In this document: one piece after another, positions 46,637-56,643 of the stretch
How positions within the stretch are numbered: position 1 is the stretch's first letter
How the letters are laid out: every line of letters begins with the position of its first letter
From: SLRI01 sp964402505
GTDB taxonomy: Bacteria; Pseudomonadota; Alphaproteobacteria; Geminicoccales; Geminicoccaceae
DNA: 64,000 bases
Direction: 5' to 3'
NCBI GenBank assembly: GCA_964402505.1
Contig: CAYOCP010000012.1
Span: 54,901 to 118,900 of the forward strand
Position numbers and translations under genes: made by a program
The notes under the pieces: generated by a model
Database searches by the model: none
What the model saw: only the letters and a program-made list of their open reading frames with translations
Told to the model about the DNA's origin: nothing

Positions 46637-46762
46637 GGCGCCACGCCGCCGCGCTGCCGCGCCCTTTGGGCTTGCTGACCTTCCGGCCCGTGTGGTTCAA
46701 GGCCGGAGGACCCGGTGCGCGGCCGAAGCGAACGGGTCACGGAGGCACCGCCGAGAGAGCTG

Positions 46763-49624
46763 ATGCAACTGGCCCTCATCGTCCTCTTGCCGTTCGCCGG
46801 CGCGATCCTGCCGCCCTTGCTGATCCGCACGGGCCGCAATGCCTGCGCCACCACGACCTTCCTCGTCACGCTCACCGCCTTTCTCCTGCTCCTGGTCCAG
46901 GCACCCGCCGTCCTCGGCGGCGAGATCGTGCAGTTCCGCCTGGAATGGCTGCCGCTGCTCGGGCTCGACGTGAACTTCTTCCTCGACGGCTACGGCTTCC
47001 TCTTCGCCGGCCTCATTCTCTTCATCGGCCTTCTGATCATCGGCTACTCCCGGTTCTATCTCGACCGCGACGATCCGATGGGCCGCTTCATGGCCTACAT
47101 CCTGCTCTTCCAGGGTGCCATGGTCGGCATCGTGCTCTCCGACAACATCCTGCTGCTGCTCATCTTCTGGGAGCTGACGAGCCTCTCCTCCTTTCTCCTC
47201 ATCGGCTACTGGAACCATCTGCCGGAAGGCCGCCAGGGCGCCCGGATGTCGCTCATCGTGACCTGCTCGGGCGGGCTTTCGATGATCGCCGGCATGCTGC
47301 TGCTCGGCCAGGTCGCCGGCTCCTACGATCTTTCGGTGATCCTGAGCGAGGGCGAGCTCGTCCGAAGCTCGCCCCTCTATCTGCCGATCCTCCTCCTGCT
47401 GCTCGGCGGCTGCTTCACCAAGTCGGCGCAGTTCCCCTTCCATTTCTGGCTGCCGCACGCCATGGCGGCCCCGACCCCGGTCAGCGCCTACCTGCACAGC
47501 GCCACCATGGTGAAGGCCGGCATCTTCCTTCTGGGCCGCCTCTGGCCCGTGCTCGCCGGCACCGATGCCTGGTTCTACATCGTCGCCACGACCGGCCTCG
47601 CCACCATGGGCATCGCCGCCTGGATCGCGATCTTCAAGGACGACCTCAAGGCGCTGCTCGCCTTCTCGACCGTGAGCCATCTCGGCCTCGTGACCATGCT
47701 CTTCGGCTTCGGCACGCCGTTTGCCGCCATGGCCGGCGTCCTGCACATCATCAACCACGCCACCTTCAAATGCGCGCTCTTCATGACCGCCGGCATCATC
47801 GATCACGCCGCCCATACCCGCGACATCCGCCGGCTCGGCGGCCTCATCGCCCTGATGCCGATCACCGCCACCATCGCCGCCATCACCGCCCTCTCCATGG
47901 CCGGGATCCCGCCCTTCAACGGGTTCCTCTCGAAGGAGTTCATGCTGGAGGCCGCGGCGCATGCCGACTGGCTCGGCAACCATGTCATCGTCGGCATCGT
48001 GGCCACCGTCGCCGCCGTCTTCTCCGCCGCCTACGCCTTCCGCTACGTCGTCCATGTCTTCCTCGGCAAGGAGCGAACCGACTACCCGGGTCCGCCGCAC
48101 GATCCCGTCTTCGGCATGTGGGCGCCGCCCGCCATCCTGGCCATCCTGGTCGTGCTGATCGGCCTCTTCCCCAACACCATGGTGGGACCGCTGCTCGCCG
48201 TCTCCGCGGGCGCCGTCACCGGCGGCGACCTCCCCGAATACTCGCTGGCGCTCTGGCACGGCATCACGCCGGCCCTTCTCATGAGCCTCGTCGCCACCCT
48301 GGGCGGCGCCCTCCTTCTCTGGCGCTACCGCGCGGGGCTCGGGCTGCGCGAGCGCTTCTGGCGGCCCGAGGCCAAGGCGATCTTCGAAGGCCTTATCGAG
48401 CTCATCGTCGCCTGGTGCCGCTTCGCCACGAGCGCCCTCCAGAACGGCTCGCTGCAGCGCTATCTCGCCGTCACCATCGGTGCTGCCATCGTCATCGGCT
48501 ACACGGGATATCTCGGCAGCTCGCTCGAGGCCGGTGCCAGGCCGCTCCTGCGCACCTCATGGATCGCCGTCACCACCTGGCTCGTGCTCCTCGTCGCCTG
48601 CGGTGCCGTCATCGTGCTGCACCGGCGACGGCTCTTCGCGCTCATCGTCGTCGGCGTGCTCGGGCTGATCGTCAGCCTCGCCTTCCTCTACCTCTCCGCC
48701 CCCGATCTGGCGCTCACGCAGATCTCGGTCGAGGTCGTCACCGTCGTCCTCATGCTGCTGGCGCTCAACTTCCTGCCCAAGGAGACCGAGCCCGAGAGCC
48801 GGCCGGCCCGCCGGCTGCGCGACGCCCTGCTCGCCGCTCTCGCCGGCCTCGGCGTCGCCGTCGCCATGCACGAGGTTCTGACCCGCGACTTCTCGACCAT
48901 CGCCGCCTACCACCTCGCCAACTCCAAGACCGGCGGCGGCGGCACCAATGTCGTCAACGTCATCCTCGTGGACTTTCGCGGCTTCGACACGTTCGGCGAG
49001 ATCATCGTGCTCGGCATCGCCGCCCTCACCATCTACGCCTTGCTCGGCACGGCGCTGCAGGGCGCCAGCGGGCGGCGGCTGATGGAATGGCAGGTCGACC
49101 AGGCCCGCTCCGCCGACCGGCACCCGCTGATGATGGTGGTCGGCACCCGCGCCATGCTGCCTCTGGCACTCATGGTCGGGGTCTACATCTTCCTGCGCGG
49201 CCACAACGCGCCGGGCGGCGGCTTCATCGCCGGCCTCGTCGTCGCCATCGCCCTTTTGATGCAGTACATGGCGAGCGGCTTCGCCTGGGCGCAGGAACGC
49301 GCCCGGGTCGATTACCACGCGCTGATCGCGACCGGCGTCCTCGCTGCCGGCCTCACCGGCATCGCCGCCTGGTTCTTCGGCTGGCCCTTCCTGAAGAGCA
49401 CCTACACGCACCTCCATCTGCCGTTCATCGGTGATGTCGAGGTCGCGTCCGCCATGGGCTTCGACCTCGGTGTCTTCCTCTGCGTCGTCGGCTCGGTGAT
49501 GCTGGCGCTCGCCAATCTGTCGCGCATCGGCCGGATCGCGGCACACCTCGAGGTGCCGACGAGCGCCATGGATGTCGATCCTTCCGAGCTCATCGACCCG
49601 GCCGTCGTGCCGGCAGTCAACTAG
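46763..49624 (+). CDS. mrpA: Mrp/Pha cation:proton antiporter subunit A (MrpA-MrpB fusion)
   Basis: 953-residue inner-membrane subunit homologous to complex I NuoL, with many helices. FTKSAQFPFHFWLPHAMAAPTPVSAYLHSATMVKAG is the conserved NuoL-like proton-path segment. After about residue 790 the sequence becomes an MrpB domain (VGVYIFLRGHNAPGGGFIAGLVVAIALLMQY), so A and B are fused, as in many proteobacterial Mrp/Pha systems. The start is set at ATG 46763 before the first helix. First of the mrpA(B)CDEFG operon. It exports Na+ or K+ in exchange for protons; which ion cannot be told from sequence. Confidence 0.95.
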   Translation: MQLALIVLLPFAGAILPPLLIRTGRNACATTTFLVTLTAFLLLLVQAPAVLGGEIVQFRLEWLPLLGLDVNFFLDGYGFLFAGLILFIGLLIIGYSRFYLDRDDPMGRFMAYILLFQGAMVGIVLSDNILLLLIFWELTSLSSFLLIGYWNHLPEGRQGARMSLIVTCSGGLSMIAGMLLLGQVAGSYDLSVILSEGELVRSSPLYLPILLLLLGGCFTKSAQFPFHFWLPHAMAAPTPVSAYLHSATMVKAGIFLLGRLWPVLAGTDAWFYIVATTGLATMGIAAWIAIFKDDLKALLAFSTVSHLGLVTMLFGFGTPFAAMAGVLHIINHATFKCALFMTAGIIDHAAHTRDIRRLGGLIALMPITATIAAITALSMAGIPPFNGFLSKEFMLEAAAHADWLGNHVIVGIVATVAAVFSAAYAFRYVVHVFLGKERTDYPGPPHDPVFGMWAPPAILAILVVLIGLFPNTMVGPLLAVSAGAVTGGDLPEYSLALWHGITPALLMSLVATLGGALLLWRYRAGLGLRERFWRPEAKAIFEGLIELIVAWCRFATSALQNGSLQRYLAVTIGAAIVIGYTGYLGSSLEAGARPLLRTSWIAVTTWLVLLVACGAVIVLHRRRLFALIVVGVLGLIVSLAFLYLSAPDLALTQISVEVVTVVLMLLALNFLPKETEPESRPARRLRDALLAALAGLGVAVAMHEVLTRDFSTIAAYHLANSKTGGGGTNVVNVILVDFRGFDTFGEIIVLGIAALTIYALLGTALQGASGRRLMEWQVDQARSADRHPLMMVVGTRAMLPLALMVGVYIFLRGHNAPGGGFIAGLVVAIALLMQYMASGFAWAQERARVDYHALIATGVLAAGLTGIAAWFFGWPFLKSTYTHLHLPFIGDVEVASAMGFDLGVFLCVVGSVMLALANLSRIGRIAAHLEVPTSAMDVDPSELIDPAVVPAVN

Positions 49625-49639
49625 GAGCCTGGGCGAGCA

Positions 49640-50002
49640 ATGGAGCTGCTGGTCTCGAGCGGTGTCGGCGTCCTGGTCGCTTCCGGCGTCTATCTGGTGC
49701 TTCGGGCACGCACGTTTCCGGTGATCGTCGGCTTGGCCCTCCTCTCCTACGCCACCAACCTCCTGATCTTCGGCATGGGCCGCCTCGTCATCGACCGCCC
49801 GCCGATCCTCAGCCTCGAGCTGGACAGCTACACCGATCCGCTGCCACAGGCGCTGGTGCTCACCGCCATCGTCATCTCGTTCGGGATGACGGCGCTGATC
49901 GTCGTCATCATCCTGCGCAGCTTCCTCGAGACCGGCAGCGACCATGTCGACGGCGAGGAGGATGCCGGGCTGACGGAGCCGGGCCAAGGGAGCGCTCCTT
50001 GA
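49640..50002 (+). CDS. mrpC: Mrp antiporter subunit C (NuoK-like)
   Basis: 120 residues with three helices: GVLVASGVYLVLRARTFPVIVGLALLSYATNLLIFGMG and ALVLTAIVISFGMTALIVVIIL. NuoK homologue of the multisubunit antiporter. It is 15 bp after mrpA, and its stop overlaps the mrpD TTG start. Confidence 0.95.
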   Translation: MELLVSSGVGVLVASGVYLVLRARTFPVIVGLALLSYATNLLIFGMGRLVIDRPPILSLELDSYTDPLPQALVLTAIVISFGMTALIVVIILRSFLETGSDHVDGEEDAGLTEPGQGSAP

Positions 50003-51567
50003 GCAACCTCCTGGCGCTGCCCATCGTCCTGCCGGCGCTCATGGCGGCATTCATGGTGCTCGTCCTGCGCCACGACATCGTGCTGCAACGGGTGTTCGGC
50101 CTCGCCTCGGCCACCGCTGTTCTCGCCGTTGCCATCTACATTTTGGTCCGCGCCGCCTCGGGCGAGGTCATGGTCTACGAGCTCGGTGCCTGGCCGGCGC
50201 CCTTCGGCATCGTGCTCGCGATCGACCGGCTCTCGGCCATGATGCTCCTCCTTTCCTCCATCGTCGCCCTCCTCGTCCTCGCCTACGCCAGCACCGGCGA
50301 CGACCGGCGGGGCCGACATTTCCACCCGCTCTTCCAGTTCCAGATCATGGGCCTGAACGGTGCCTTCCTCACGGGCGACATCTTCAACCTCTTCGTCTTC
50401 TTCGAGGTCTTGCTGATCGCCTCCTACGGGCTGATGCTGCACGGCGCCGGCCGCCTCCGCCTGCGGGCGGGGACCCATTACGTCGTCGTCAACCTCGTGG
50501 CCTCGACGCTGTTCCTCTTCGGCGTGTCGTTCATCTACGGCGTCACGGGCACGCTCAACATGGCCGACCTCGCCGTCAAGGTCGGCGCCGTGCCGCCGGC
50601 CGATCAGGCCATCCTTCAGCTCGGCGCCCTTCTCCTGCTCGTCGTCTTCGGCGTGAAGGCGGCGCTCGTGCCGCTGCATTTCTGGCTGCCGGCCACCTAT
50701 GCCTCCACCTCGCCGCCGGTCGCCGCCCTCTTCGCCATCATGACCAAGGTCGGCGCCTATGCGATCGTCCGCGTCTACATCCTGATCTTCGGCGCCGGCG
50801 CCGGCGAGGCCGCCTGGGTCGCGGCACCCTGGCTGCTGCCGGCGGCATTGGTGACGCTCATCCTCGGCATGACCGGGCTGCTCGCCGCCAGGACGCTCCG
50901 CTGGCTGATCTGCTTCGCCCTCATCGGCTCGATGGGCACGCTCTTCACGGCGATCGGGGTGTTCGATCCGCTCGCCACCGCGGCGGGGCTCTACTACCTC
51001 CTGCACTCGACCCTTGTCGCCGCCGCCCTCTTCCTCCTGGTCGACCAGATAGCGCGGCGCCGGGGCCATTTCGACGACCGGCTGACGCTCGCTCCCTTGC
51101 CGGCGCAGGCCGATCTCCTGGCCGGACTCTTCTTCATCGGCGCCATCGCCATGGTCGGCCTGCCACCGCTCTCGGGCTTCATCGGCAAGCTCCTGGTGCT
51201 GCAGGGCGTGCAGGCGAGCCCGCAATGGCCCTGGATCTGGACCATCATCCTCGTCACGTCGATCATCGCCATCACCGGCTTCACGCGGGCCGGCAGCCTG
51301 GTCTTCTGGAAGGCCCGGACGGTGGCGGTGGCGGTCCCCATCGACGCCGGCACGGAAGTCGTCGGGGTCAGCCCGGAACGGGCGCAACCGGTGCCGATCG
51401 CCGTGATCGCCCTCTTCCTGCTCGGCACCGCGGCGCTCACCGCCTTCGCCGGCGCCATCAACCGCTACGTCGACGCCACCGCCGCCCAGCTTCACGACCC
51501 GGCGGACTACATCCACGCCGTGCTCGGTGTCGCCACACCGGCACCGACGGAAGAGGTGGAGGAATGA
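49999..51567 (+). CDS. mrpD: Mrp antiporter subunit D (NuoN-like)
   Basis: 522-residue polytopic subunit homologous to NuoM/NuoN. VVFGVKAALVPLHFWLPATYASTSPPVAALFAIMTKVGAYAI holds the conserved lysines and HFWLP motif of the proton channel; GLPPLSGFIGKLLVLQG is the broken-helix region. The start is TTG 49999 (TTGA overlap with mrpC), as there is no nearby ATG before the first helix. The stop overlaps mrpE by 4 nt. Confidence 0.95.
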   Translation: MSNLLALPIVLPALMAAFMVLVLRHDIVLQRVFGLASATAVLAVAIYILVRAASGEVMVYELGAWPAPFGIVLAIDRLSAMMLLLSSIVALLVLAYASTGDDRRGRHFHPLFQFQIMGLNGAFLTGDIFNLFVFFEVLLIASYGLMLHGAGRLRLRAGTHYVVVNLVASTLFLFGVSFIYGVTGTLNMADLAVKVGAVPPADQAILQLGALLLLVVFGVKAALVPLHFWLPATYASTSPPVAALFAIMTKVGAYAIVRVYILIFGAGAGEAAWVAAPWLLPAALVTLILGMTGLLAARTLRWLICFALIGSMGTLFTAIGVFDPLATAAGLYYLLHSTLVAAALFLLVDQIARRRGHFDDRLTLAPLPAQADLLAGLFFIGAIAMVGLPPLSGFIGKLLVLQGVQASPQWPWIWTIILVTSIIAITGFTRAGSLVFWKARTVAVAVPIDAGTEVVGVSPERAQPVPIAVIALFLLGTAALTAFAGAINRYVDATAAQLHDPADYIHAVLGVATPAPTEEVEE

Positions 51568-52061
51568 AGGTTCATGGCCGCTGGCTGCCGCATCCCCTGA
51601 TCACGCTCGTCCTGACCGGGTTCTGGCTCCTGCTCATGAACGAGATCACGCTCGGCGGCTTCCTCATGGGCCTCTTTCTCGGCATCGTGATCCCGCTCTA
51701 CACGAGCCGGTTCTGGCCCGAGGCGCCGACCATTCGCAACCTGCCGCGGGTCGCTGAATACGTCCTGATCGTGCTCTGGGACATACTCGTGGCCAACGTC
51801 CAGGTCGCCTGGTGGATCCTCTTCTGGAGGGTCGAGCGGCTGCGGCCGAGCTTCATGACCATTCCCCTCGACATCTACACGCCCGAAGCCATCACCACCC
51901 TCGCCGGCACCATCACCATGACGCCCGGCACCGTCTCCTGCGACCTTTCCGCCGACGGCCGGGCGCTGCTCGTCCACGGCCTCCACGCGCCCGACACGGA
52001 GGAAATGATCGCCGGCATCAAGGAACGCTACGAGCGCCGTCTGGCGGAGATCTTCGGATGA
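51564..52061 (+). CDS. mrpE: Mrp antiporter subunit E
   Basis: 165 residues. Two N-terminal helices (LITLVLTGFWLLLMNEI and GGFLMGLFLGIVIPLYTSRF) and the conserved RPSFMTIPLDIYTPEAITTLAGTITMTPGTVS motif define MrpE. GGTGGAGGA precedes the ATG at 51564. It overlaps mrpD and mrpF by 4 nt at either end. Confidence 0.95.
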   Translation: MKVHGRWLPHPLITLVLTGFWLLLMNEITLGGFLMGLFLGIVIPLYTSRFWPEAPTIRNLPRVAEYVLIVLWDILVANVQVAWWILFWRVERLRPSFMTIPLDIYTPEAITTLAGTITMTPGTVSCDLSADGRALLVHGLHAPDTEEMIAGIKERYERRLAEIFG

Positions 52062-52327
52062 TCGACCTCGCCCTCACCTTCGGCTTCATCGCCATTGCAC
52101 TGGCCCTCCTGTGCACCGCCTGGCGTCTCGCCGTCGGTCCCACCATGGTGGACCGGATCCTCGCCCTCGACACCATGGTCATCGACGCCCTGGCCCTCAT
52201 CGTCCTCTACGGCATCCATCACGGCCGGGCCGTCCTGTTCGAGGCCGCCATCCTGATCGCCATGGTCGGCTTCATCTCGACCGTCGCCTATTGCCGCTTC
52301 ATCCTGCGCGGCGACGTGATCGAGTAG
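52058..52327 (+). CDS. mrpF: Mrp antiporter subunit F
   Basis: 89 residues with three helices; GPTMVDRILALDTMVIDALALIVLYGI is the MrpF signature. The ATG overlaps the mrpE stop (ATGA), and mrpG starts 3 bp after its stop. Confidence 0.95.
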   Translation: MIDLALTFGFIAIALALLCTAWRLAVGPTMVDRILALDTMVIDALALIVLYGIHHGRAVLFEAAILIAMVGFISTVAYCRFILRGDVIE

Positions 52328-52330
52328 CCC

Positions 52331-52741
52331 ATGCTCGCCCTGCTCGCCGAAATCCTCGTGGCCCTGCTGATCGTCATCGGCAGCGCCTTCGCCCTCATCG
52401 GCTCCTTCGGCCTCGTCAAGCTGCCCGATCTCGTCACCCGCCTGCACGGCCCCACCAAGGCCACCACGGTCGGTGTCGGCGCCGTGCTGATCGCCTCGAT
52501 GATCTACTTCACCGTGCTCGAGGCCGACTTCTCCTTCCATGAGCTGGTGATCACCCTCTTCCTCTTCCTGACCGCCCCGCTCACCGCCAACTTCGTCGCC
52601 AAGGCCTACATGCATCGCCACATCCGCCACCGCGACCTGCCGCCGACCCACCGCGCGGAAGGCTGGGCCACCTACGATCCGCCCGGCGAGGAAGGTCCCA
52701 ACGATCCGGACCAGCCGCCGACCACCGGCTCGCCGCCCTGA
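52331..52741 (+). CDS. mrpG: Mrp antiporter subunit G
   Basis: 136 residues with three helices. LIGSFGLVKLPDLVTRLHGPTKATTVGVGAVLIASM and LFLFLTAPLTANFVAKAYMHR match MrpG/PhaG. A proline/aspartate-rich cytoplasmic tail closes the protein. Last gene of the antiporter operon; a 129-bp gap with no evident terminator precedes putA. Confidence 0.95.
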   Translation: MLALLAEILVALLIVIGSAFALIGSFGLVKLPDLVTRLHGPTKATTVGVGAVLIASMIYFTVLEADFSFHELVITLFLFLTAPLTANFVAKAYMHRHIRHRDLPPTHRAEGWATYDPPGEEGPNDPDQPPTTGSPP

Positions 52742-52870
52742 GAGCCTGCAGGGCGAAGGAAGCCGACTCTCGCCCCCGATGACCGTGCCCCGCCAGCCCG
52801 CCTCGTGATGACGGCCGCCCGCGACGCGGCTATCGTTGCGGCCGGGAACGTCCGAGCCAGAAGACGAGCG

Positions 52871-55800
52871 ATGCGCGCTACAGGCGATCTCTCACGACTG
52901 CGGGAAGCCATCCGGTCGGCCTGCCTCGCCGGGGAGGGCGAGATTGTCGAGAAGTGTCTCGATCGCGCCCGCCTGACGCCCGACCTCCGCACCCGAACGA
53001 GCGCCGACGCCGCCGGTCTGGTGCGGGAGATCCGCCGCAATCGCCAGCCCGGCATGATGGAGAGCTTCCTCGCCGAATACGGCCTCTCGACCAGGGAAGG
53101 CGTGGCGCTCATGTGCCTGGCCGAGGCCATGCTGCGCGTGCCGGACGCGACCACGCTCGATGCGCTGATCCACGACAAGATCACTCCCTCCGACTGGGGC
53201 CGGCATCTGGGCCGGTCGAGCTCGTCCCTGGTCAATGCCTCGACCTGGGGTCTCATGCTGACCGGACGGCTGCTCGACACCGAGGACCAGAAGGGCCTCG
53301 TCGGCAGCGTGCGGGGCCTCGTGCGCCGCATGGGCGAGCCCGTGGTGCGCGGTGCCGTGGGGCAGGCGATGCGGCTCTTGGGCCAGCAGTTCGTTTTGGG
53401 CCGCGATATCGACGAGGCGATGCAACGGGGTGCCGCGATGGAGGAGCGCGGCTACACCTTTTCCTTCGACATGCTGGGCGAGGCGGCCCGCACCGCGAAC
53501 GATGCCGACCGCTACCTCGAGGCTTACGCGCGCGCCATCGACTCGATCGCGTCGCGCGCCACCCATGACGATATCCGCCGCAATCCGGGGATCAGCGTCA
53601 AGCTCTCCGCCCTGCACCCGCGTTACGAATACGCCCAGCGCGATCGCGCCGTGCCGGAGCTGGTGGAGCGGGTGGGTGCCCTGGCGCGGCAGGCGAGTGC
53701 CGCCGGAATGGGCTTCAACATCGATGCCGAGGAGGCCGACCGGCTGGATATCTCGCTCGACATCATCGAGGAGTTGCTGGCCGACCCCACCCTCGACGGC
53801 TGGGCCGGCCTCGGCATCGTGGTGCAGGCCTACGGCCGCCGCGCCTTGCCGATCCTGGACTGGCTCGGCGAGCTGGCGTGCACGCACCGTCGCCGGATCA
53901 TGGTGCGGCTGGTCAAGGGCGCCTACTGGGACAGCGAGATCAAGCGGGCCCAGGTTCTGGGGCTCGGTGACTTCCCCGTCTTCACCCGCAAGATCAACAC
54001 CGACATCTCCTACATCGCCGGCACGAGGCGGCTGCTCGAGCAGGCCGATCGCATCTATCCCCAGTTCGCCACCCACAACGCGCAAAGCGCCGTGGCGGTG
54101 CTCCGCCTCGCGGCGGAAATGGGCATCGGCCAGGACCGCTTCGAGTTCCAGCGACTGCACGGCATGGGCGAGACCCTGCACGACATCCTGCGCGAGACCC
54201 GTGGCACGCATTGCCGCATCTATGCGCCCGTGGGCGTGCACGAGGACCTCCTCGCCTATCTCGTGCGGCGGCTCCTCGAGAACGGCGCCAACAGCTCCTT
54301 CGTCAACCAGATCGTCGACGACGATATCCCGCCCGAGCGAATTGCGCTCGATCCCGTAACCGCGCTTGAATCGCTTCGTGCCATCGGTGCGCCGATCGCC
54401 AATCCCGTCATCACGCCACCCCCGGAGATCTACGCGCCGGATCGGCGGACCGCGAAGGGCTGGGACCTCACCGATCCAGCAACCATGGCCGAGCTGGACA
54501 CCGCTCGCGACGCCTTCCGCCTGGCGCAATGGCATGCCACGCCGCTTCTGGCCCGAGGCGCGTCCGCAGGAGAGCCGGTGGTCCGCCGCAACCCGGCCGA
54601 TCCGACAGATGTCGTCGGCAGCGTGATCGCCTCGACCGCGGGCGAGGTCGATGCGGCGGTCGAGGCCGCACGCCGGGCCTTTCCCGGCTGGAACGCGCGC
54701 ACCGTCGAGGAGCGCGCCCGCCTGCTGGAGCGGCTGAGCGATCTCTACGAGGAGAATGCACCCGAGCTCTTCGCCCTGATGGCGCGCGAGGCCGGCAAGA
54801 CCGTCCCGGATTGCGTCGGCGAAGTGCGGGAGGCCGTGGATTTCTGCCGCTACTACGCGGCCCAGGCACGGCATCTCCGGCAGGAGCAGGCGGCGACCGG
54901 ACGCGGGGTCTTCGCCTGCATCTCACCCTGGAACTTCCCGCTCGCGATCTTCACGGGCCAGATCGCGGCGGCCCTGGTCACCGGCAACAGCGTCCTCGCC
55001 AAGCCCGCCGAGCAGACCCCCCTGATCGCCCACCGTGCGGTGCAACTGATGCACGAGGCGGGCCTGCCGCGGGACGTGATCCAGCTCCTCACGGGCGAAG
55101 GGGAGACGGTCGGCACCCGCCTCACGGCAAGCGCCGGCATCGATGGCGTGTGCTTCACGGGCTCCCTCGCGACGGCGAGAGCGATCCACGAGGCGATGGC
55201 CAGGAACGCGCCACCCGACGCACCGCTGATCGCCGAGACGGGCGGCCTCAACGCCATGATCGTCGACAGCACCGCGCTTCCCGAGCAGGCGGTGCGCGAC
55301 ATCCTCGCCTCCGCCTTCCAATCCGCCGGCCAACGCTGCTCCGCCCTGCGCATCCTCTACATCCAGAAGGACGTCGAGGAACGCATCGTGACCATGCTCG
55401 AGGGCGCCATGGAGACGCTGCGGCTGGGCGATCCCTGGGTGCTCTCGACGGATGTGGGCCCGGTCATCGACGAGGCGGCGCGGCAGGAGATCCAGGCCTA
55501 TTGCGCCGAGCTCGAAGCGGAGGGCCGGCTGATCCAAAAGCTCGAGCCGCCCGACCGCGGCCTCTTCGTGGCGCCCGCCGCCTTTCGGGTCGCCGGCATT
55601 CATGAGCTGAAACGCGAGGTCTTCGGCCCGGTGCTGCATGTCGCGACCTTCGAGGCCGACCGGCTCATCGAGACCATTGCGGCCATCAACGCCGCCGGCT
55701 ACGGCCTCACCTTCGGCCTCCACACCCGCATCGACGAGCGCGTGCAGGACGTGGTCGAGAACGCGAGGGTCGGCAACATCTACGTCAATCGCAACCAGAT

Positions 55801-56584
55801 CGGTGCCGTGGTCGGAACCCAGCCCTTCGGCGGGGAAGGTCTCTCCGGCACCGGGCCCAAGGCCGGCGGCCCCCTCTACCTGCGCCGCTTTCGCAAGACC
55901 CTCGACGAGCCGCCACTCCGAAGCGTGGCGGCGCCGGCGATCTCGCGCGGCAAGAGCGATGTCGATGCGTCCGCGATCGCCGCAAGCCTCCGGAGCCTGC
56001 CCCGGACGGGCTGGGCCAGGCGGGCCGATCGTGTCCCGGTCCTGCGTGGTGCCGTGGGCCAGCTGCCAGGGCTCGGTCCCGCCATGGCCACGGCCTGGGG
56101 CGTCGATGTCGAGCCGATCGAGCTCCCCGGCCCCACCGGTGAAAGCAACCGGCTCTGGTTCTTTCCGCGCGGCACCGTCCTCTGCCTCGGCGAGCCCGGC
56201 GCCACCGATGCGGCGGCCGTGGCGCTCGAGCAGGCCCTTCCGGCGCTGGCCCTCGGCAATGCCGCCCTCCTCGTGGCCCCGAAAGCAGCCGCGGGCATCG
56301 CCGCATGGCGCGACCTGGGCATCCCCGTGGCCGCCATCGACGGCACGCTGATCCCCGAAGCGCTCTCGACCCTGCAGGGCATCGCGGCGGTCGCCGCGCG
56401 TGGCAACCCGCAAATGCTGCGCCCGCTGCGGCAGGCCCTCGCCCGGCGCGAGGGCCCCATCCTGCCCCTGGTCTCCGATCTCCGCAGCCCGCATGTCTAT
56501 CTGCACGAGCGCACCGTCTGCGTGGATACGACCGCCGCCGGCGGCAATGCCTCGCTGCTGGCCGCGTCGGGCGGCGGTATCTGA
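52871..56584 (+). CDS. putA: Bifunctional proline dehydrogenase / delta-1-pyrroline-5-carboxylate dehydrogenase PutA
   Basis: About 1237 residues. It oxidises proline to glutamate with FAD and then NAD. The N-terminal dimerisation arm and the FAD barrel (ISVKLSALHPRYEYAQRD, GLGIVVQAYGRRALPILDWL, RRIMVRLVKGAYWDSEIKRAQ, FATHNAQSAVAVLRLA) occupy the first half. The aldehyde dehydrogenase half has SPWNFPLAIFTGQIAAAL, the catalytic Glu in ETGGLNAMIVDS and the nucleophile in AGQRCSALRIL. A C-terminal domain of about 150 residues follows. There is no ribbon-helix-helix DNA-binding domain at the N-terminus, so this PutA should not self-regulate. ATG 52871 is preferred over the upstream in-frame start 52805. 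Confidence 0.95.
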   Translation: MRATGDLSRLREAIRSACLAGEGEIVEKCLDRARLTPDLRTRTSADAAGLVREIRRNRQPGMMESFLAEYGLSTREGVALMCLAEAMLRVPDATTLDALIHDKITPSDWGRHLGRSSSSLVNASTWGLMLTGRLLDTEDQKGLVGSVRGLVRRMGEPVVRGAVGQAMRLLGQQFVLGRDIDEAMQRGAAMEERGYTFSFDMLGEAARTANDADRYLEAYARAIDSIASRATHDDIRRNPGISVKLSALHPRYEYAQRDRAVPELVERVGALARQASAAGMGFNIDAEEADRLDISLDIIEELLADPTLDGWAGLGIVVQAYGRRALPILDWLGELACTHRRRIMVRLVKGAYWDSEIKRAQVLGLGDFPVFTRKINTDISYIAGTRRLLEQADRIYPQFATHNAQSAVAVLRLAAEMGIGQDRFEFQRLHGMGETLHDILRETRGTHCRIYAPVGVHEDLLAYLVRRLLENGANSSFVNQIVDDDIPPERIALDPVTALESLRAIGAPIANPVITPPPEIYAPDRRTAKGWDLTDPATMAELDTARDAFRLAQWHATPLLARGASAGEPVVRRNPADPTDVVGSVIASTAGEVDAAVEAARRAFPGWNARTVEERARLLERLSDLYEENAPELFALMAREAGKTVPDCVGEVREAVDFCRYYAAQARHLRQEQAATGRGVFACISPWNFPLAIFTGQIAAALVTGNSVLAKPAEQTPLIAHRAVQLMHEAGLPRDVIQLLTGEGETVGTRLTASAGIDGVCFTGSLATARAIHEAMARNAPPDAPLIAETGGLNAMIVDSTALPEQAVRDILASAFQSAGQRCSALRILYIQKDVEERIVTMLEGAMETLRLGDPWVLSTDVGPVIDEAARQEIQAYCAELEAEGRLIQKLEPPDRGLFVAPAAFRVAGIHELKREVFGPVLHVATFEADRLIETIAAINAAGYGLTFGLHTRIDERVQDVVENARVGNIYVNRNQIGAVVGTQPFGGEGLSGTGPKAGGPLYLRRFRKTLDEPPLRSVAAPAISRGKSDVDASAIAASLRSLPRTGWARRADRVPVLRGAVGQLPGLGPAMATAWGVDVEPIELPGPTGESNRLWFFPRGTVLCLGEPGATDAAAVALEQALPALALGNAALLVAPKAAAGIAAWRDLGIPVAAIDGTLIPEALSTLQGIAAVAARGNPQMLRPLRQALARREGPILPLVSDLRSPHVYLHERTVCVDTTAAGGNASLLAASGGGI

Positions 56585-56643
56585 GCGGCGGCGCCAGCGA
56601 TGCAAAGGGTGGGCGCCGCGCCAGGAAGATGAAGGAGGTCTCG

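Noticed and set aside
46666..49434. 922-residue Arg/His/Pro-rich frame within mrpA
   Set aside because: Same strand, shifted frame; low-complexity composition and mrpA is certain.
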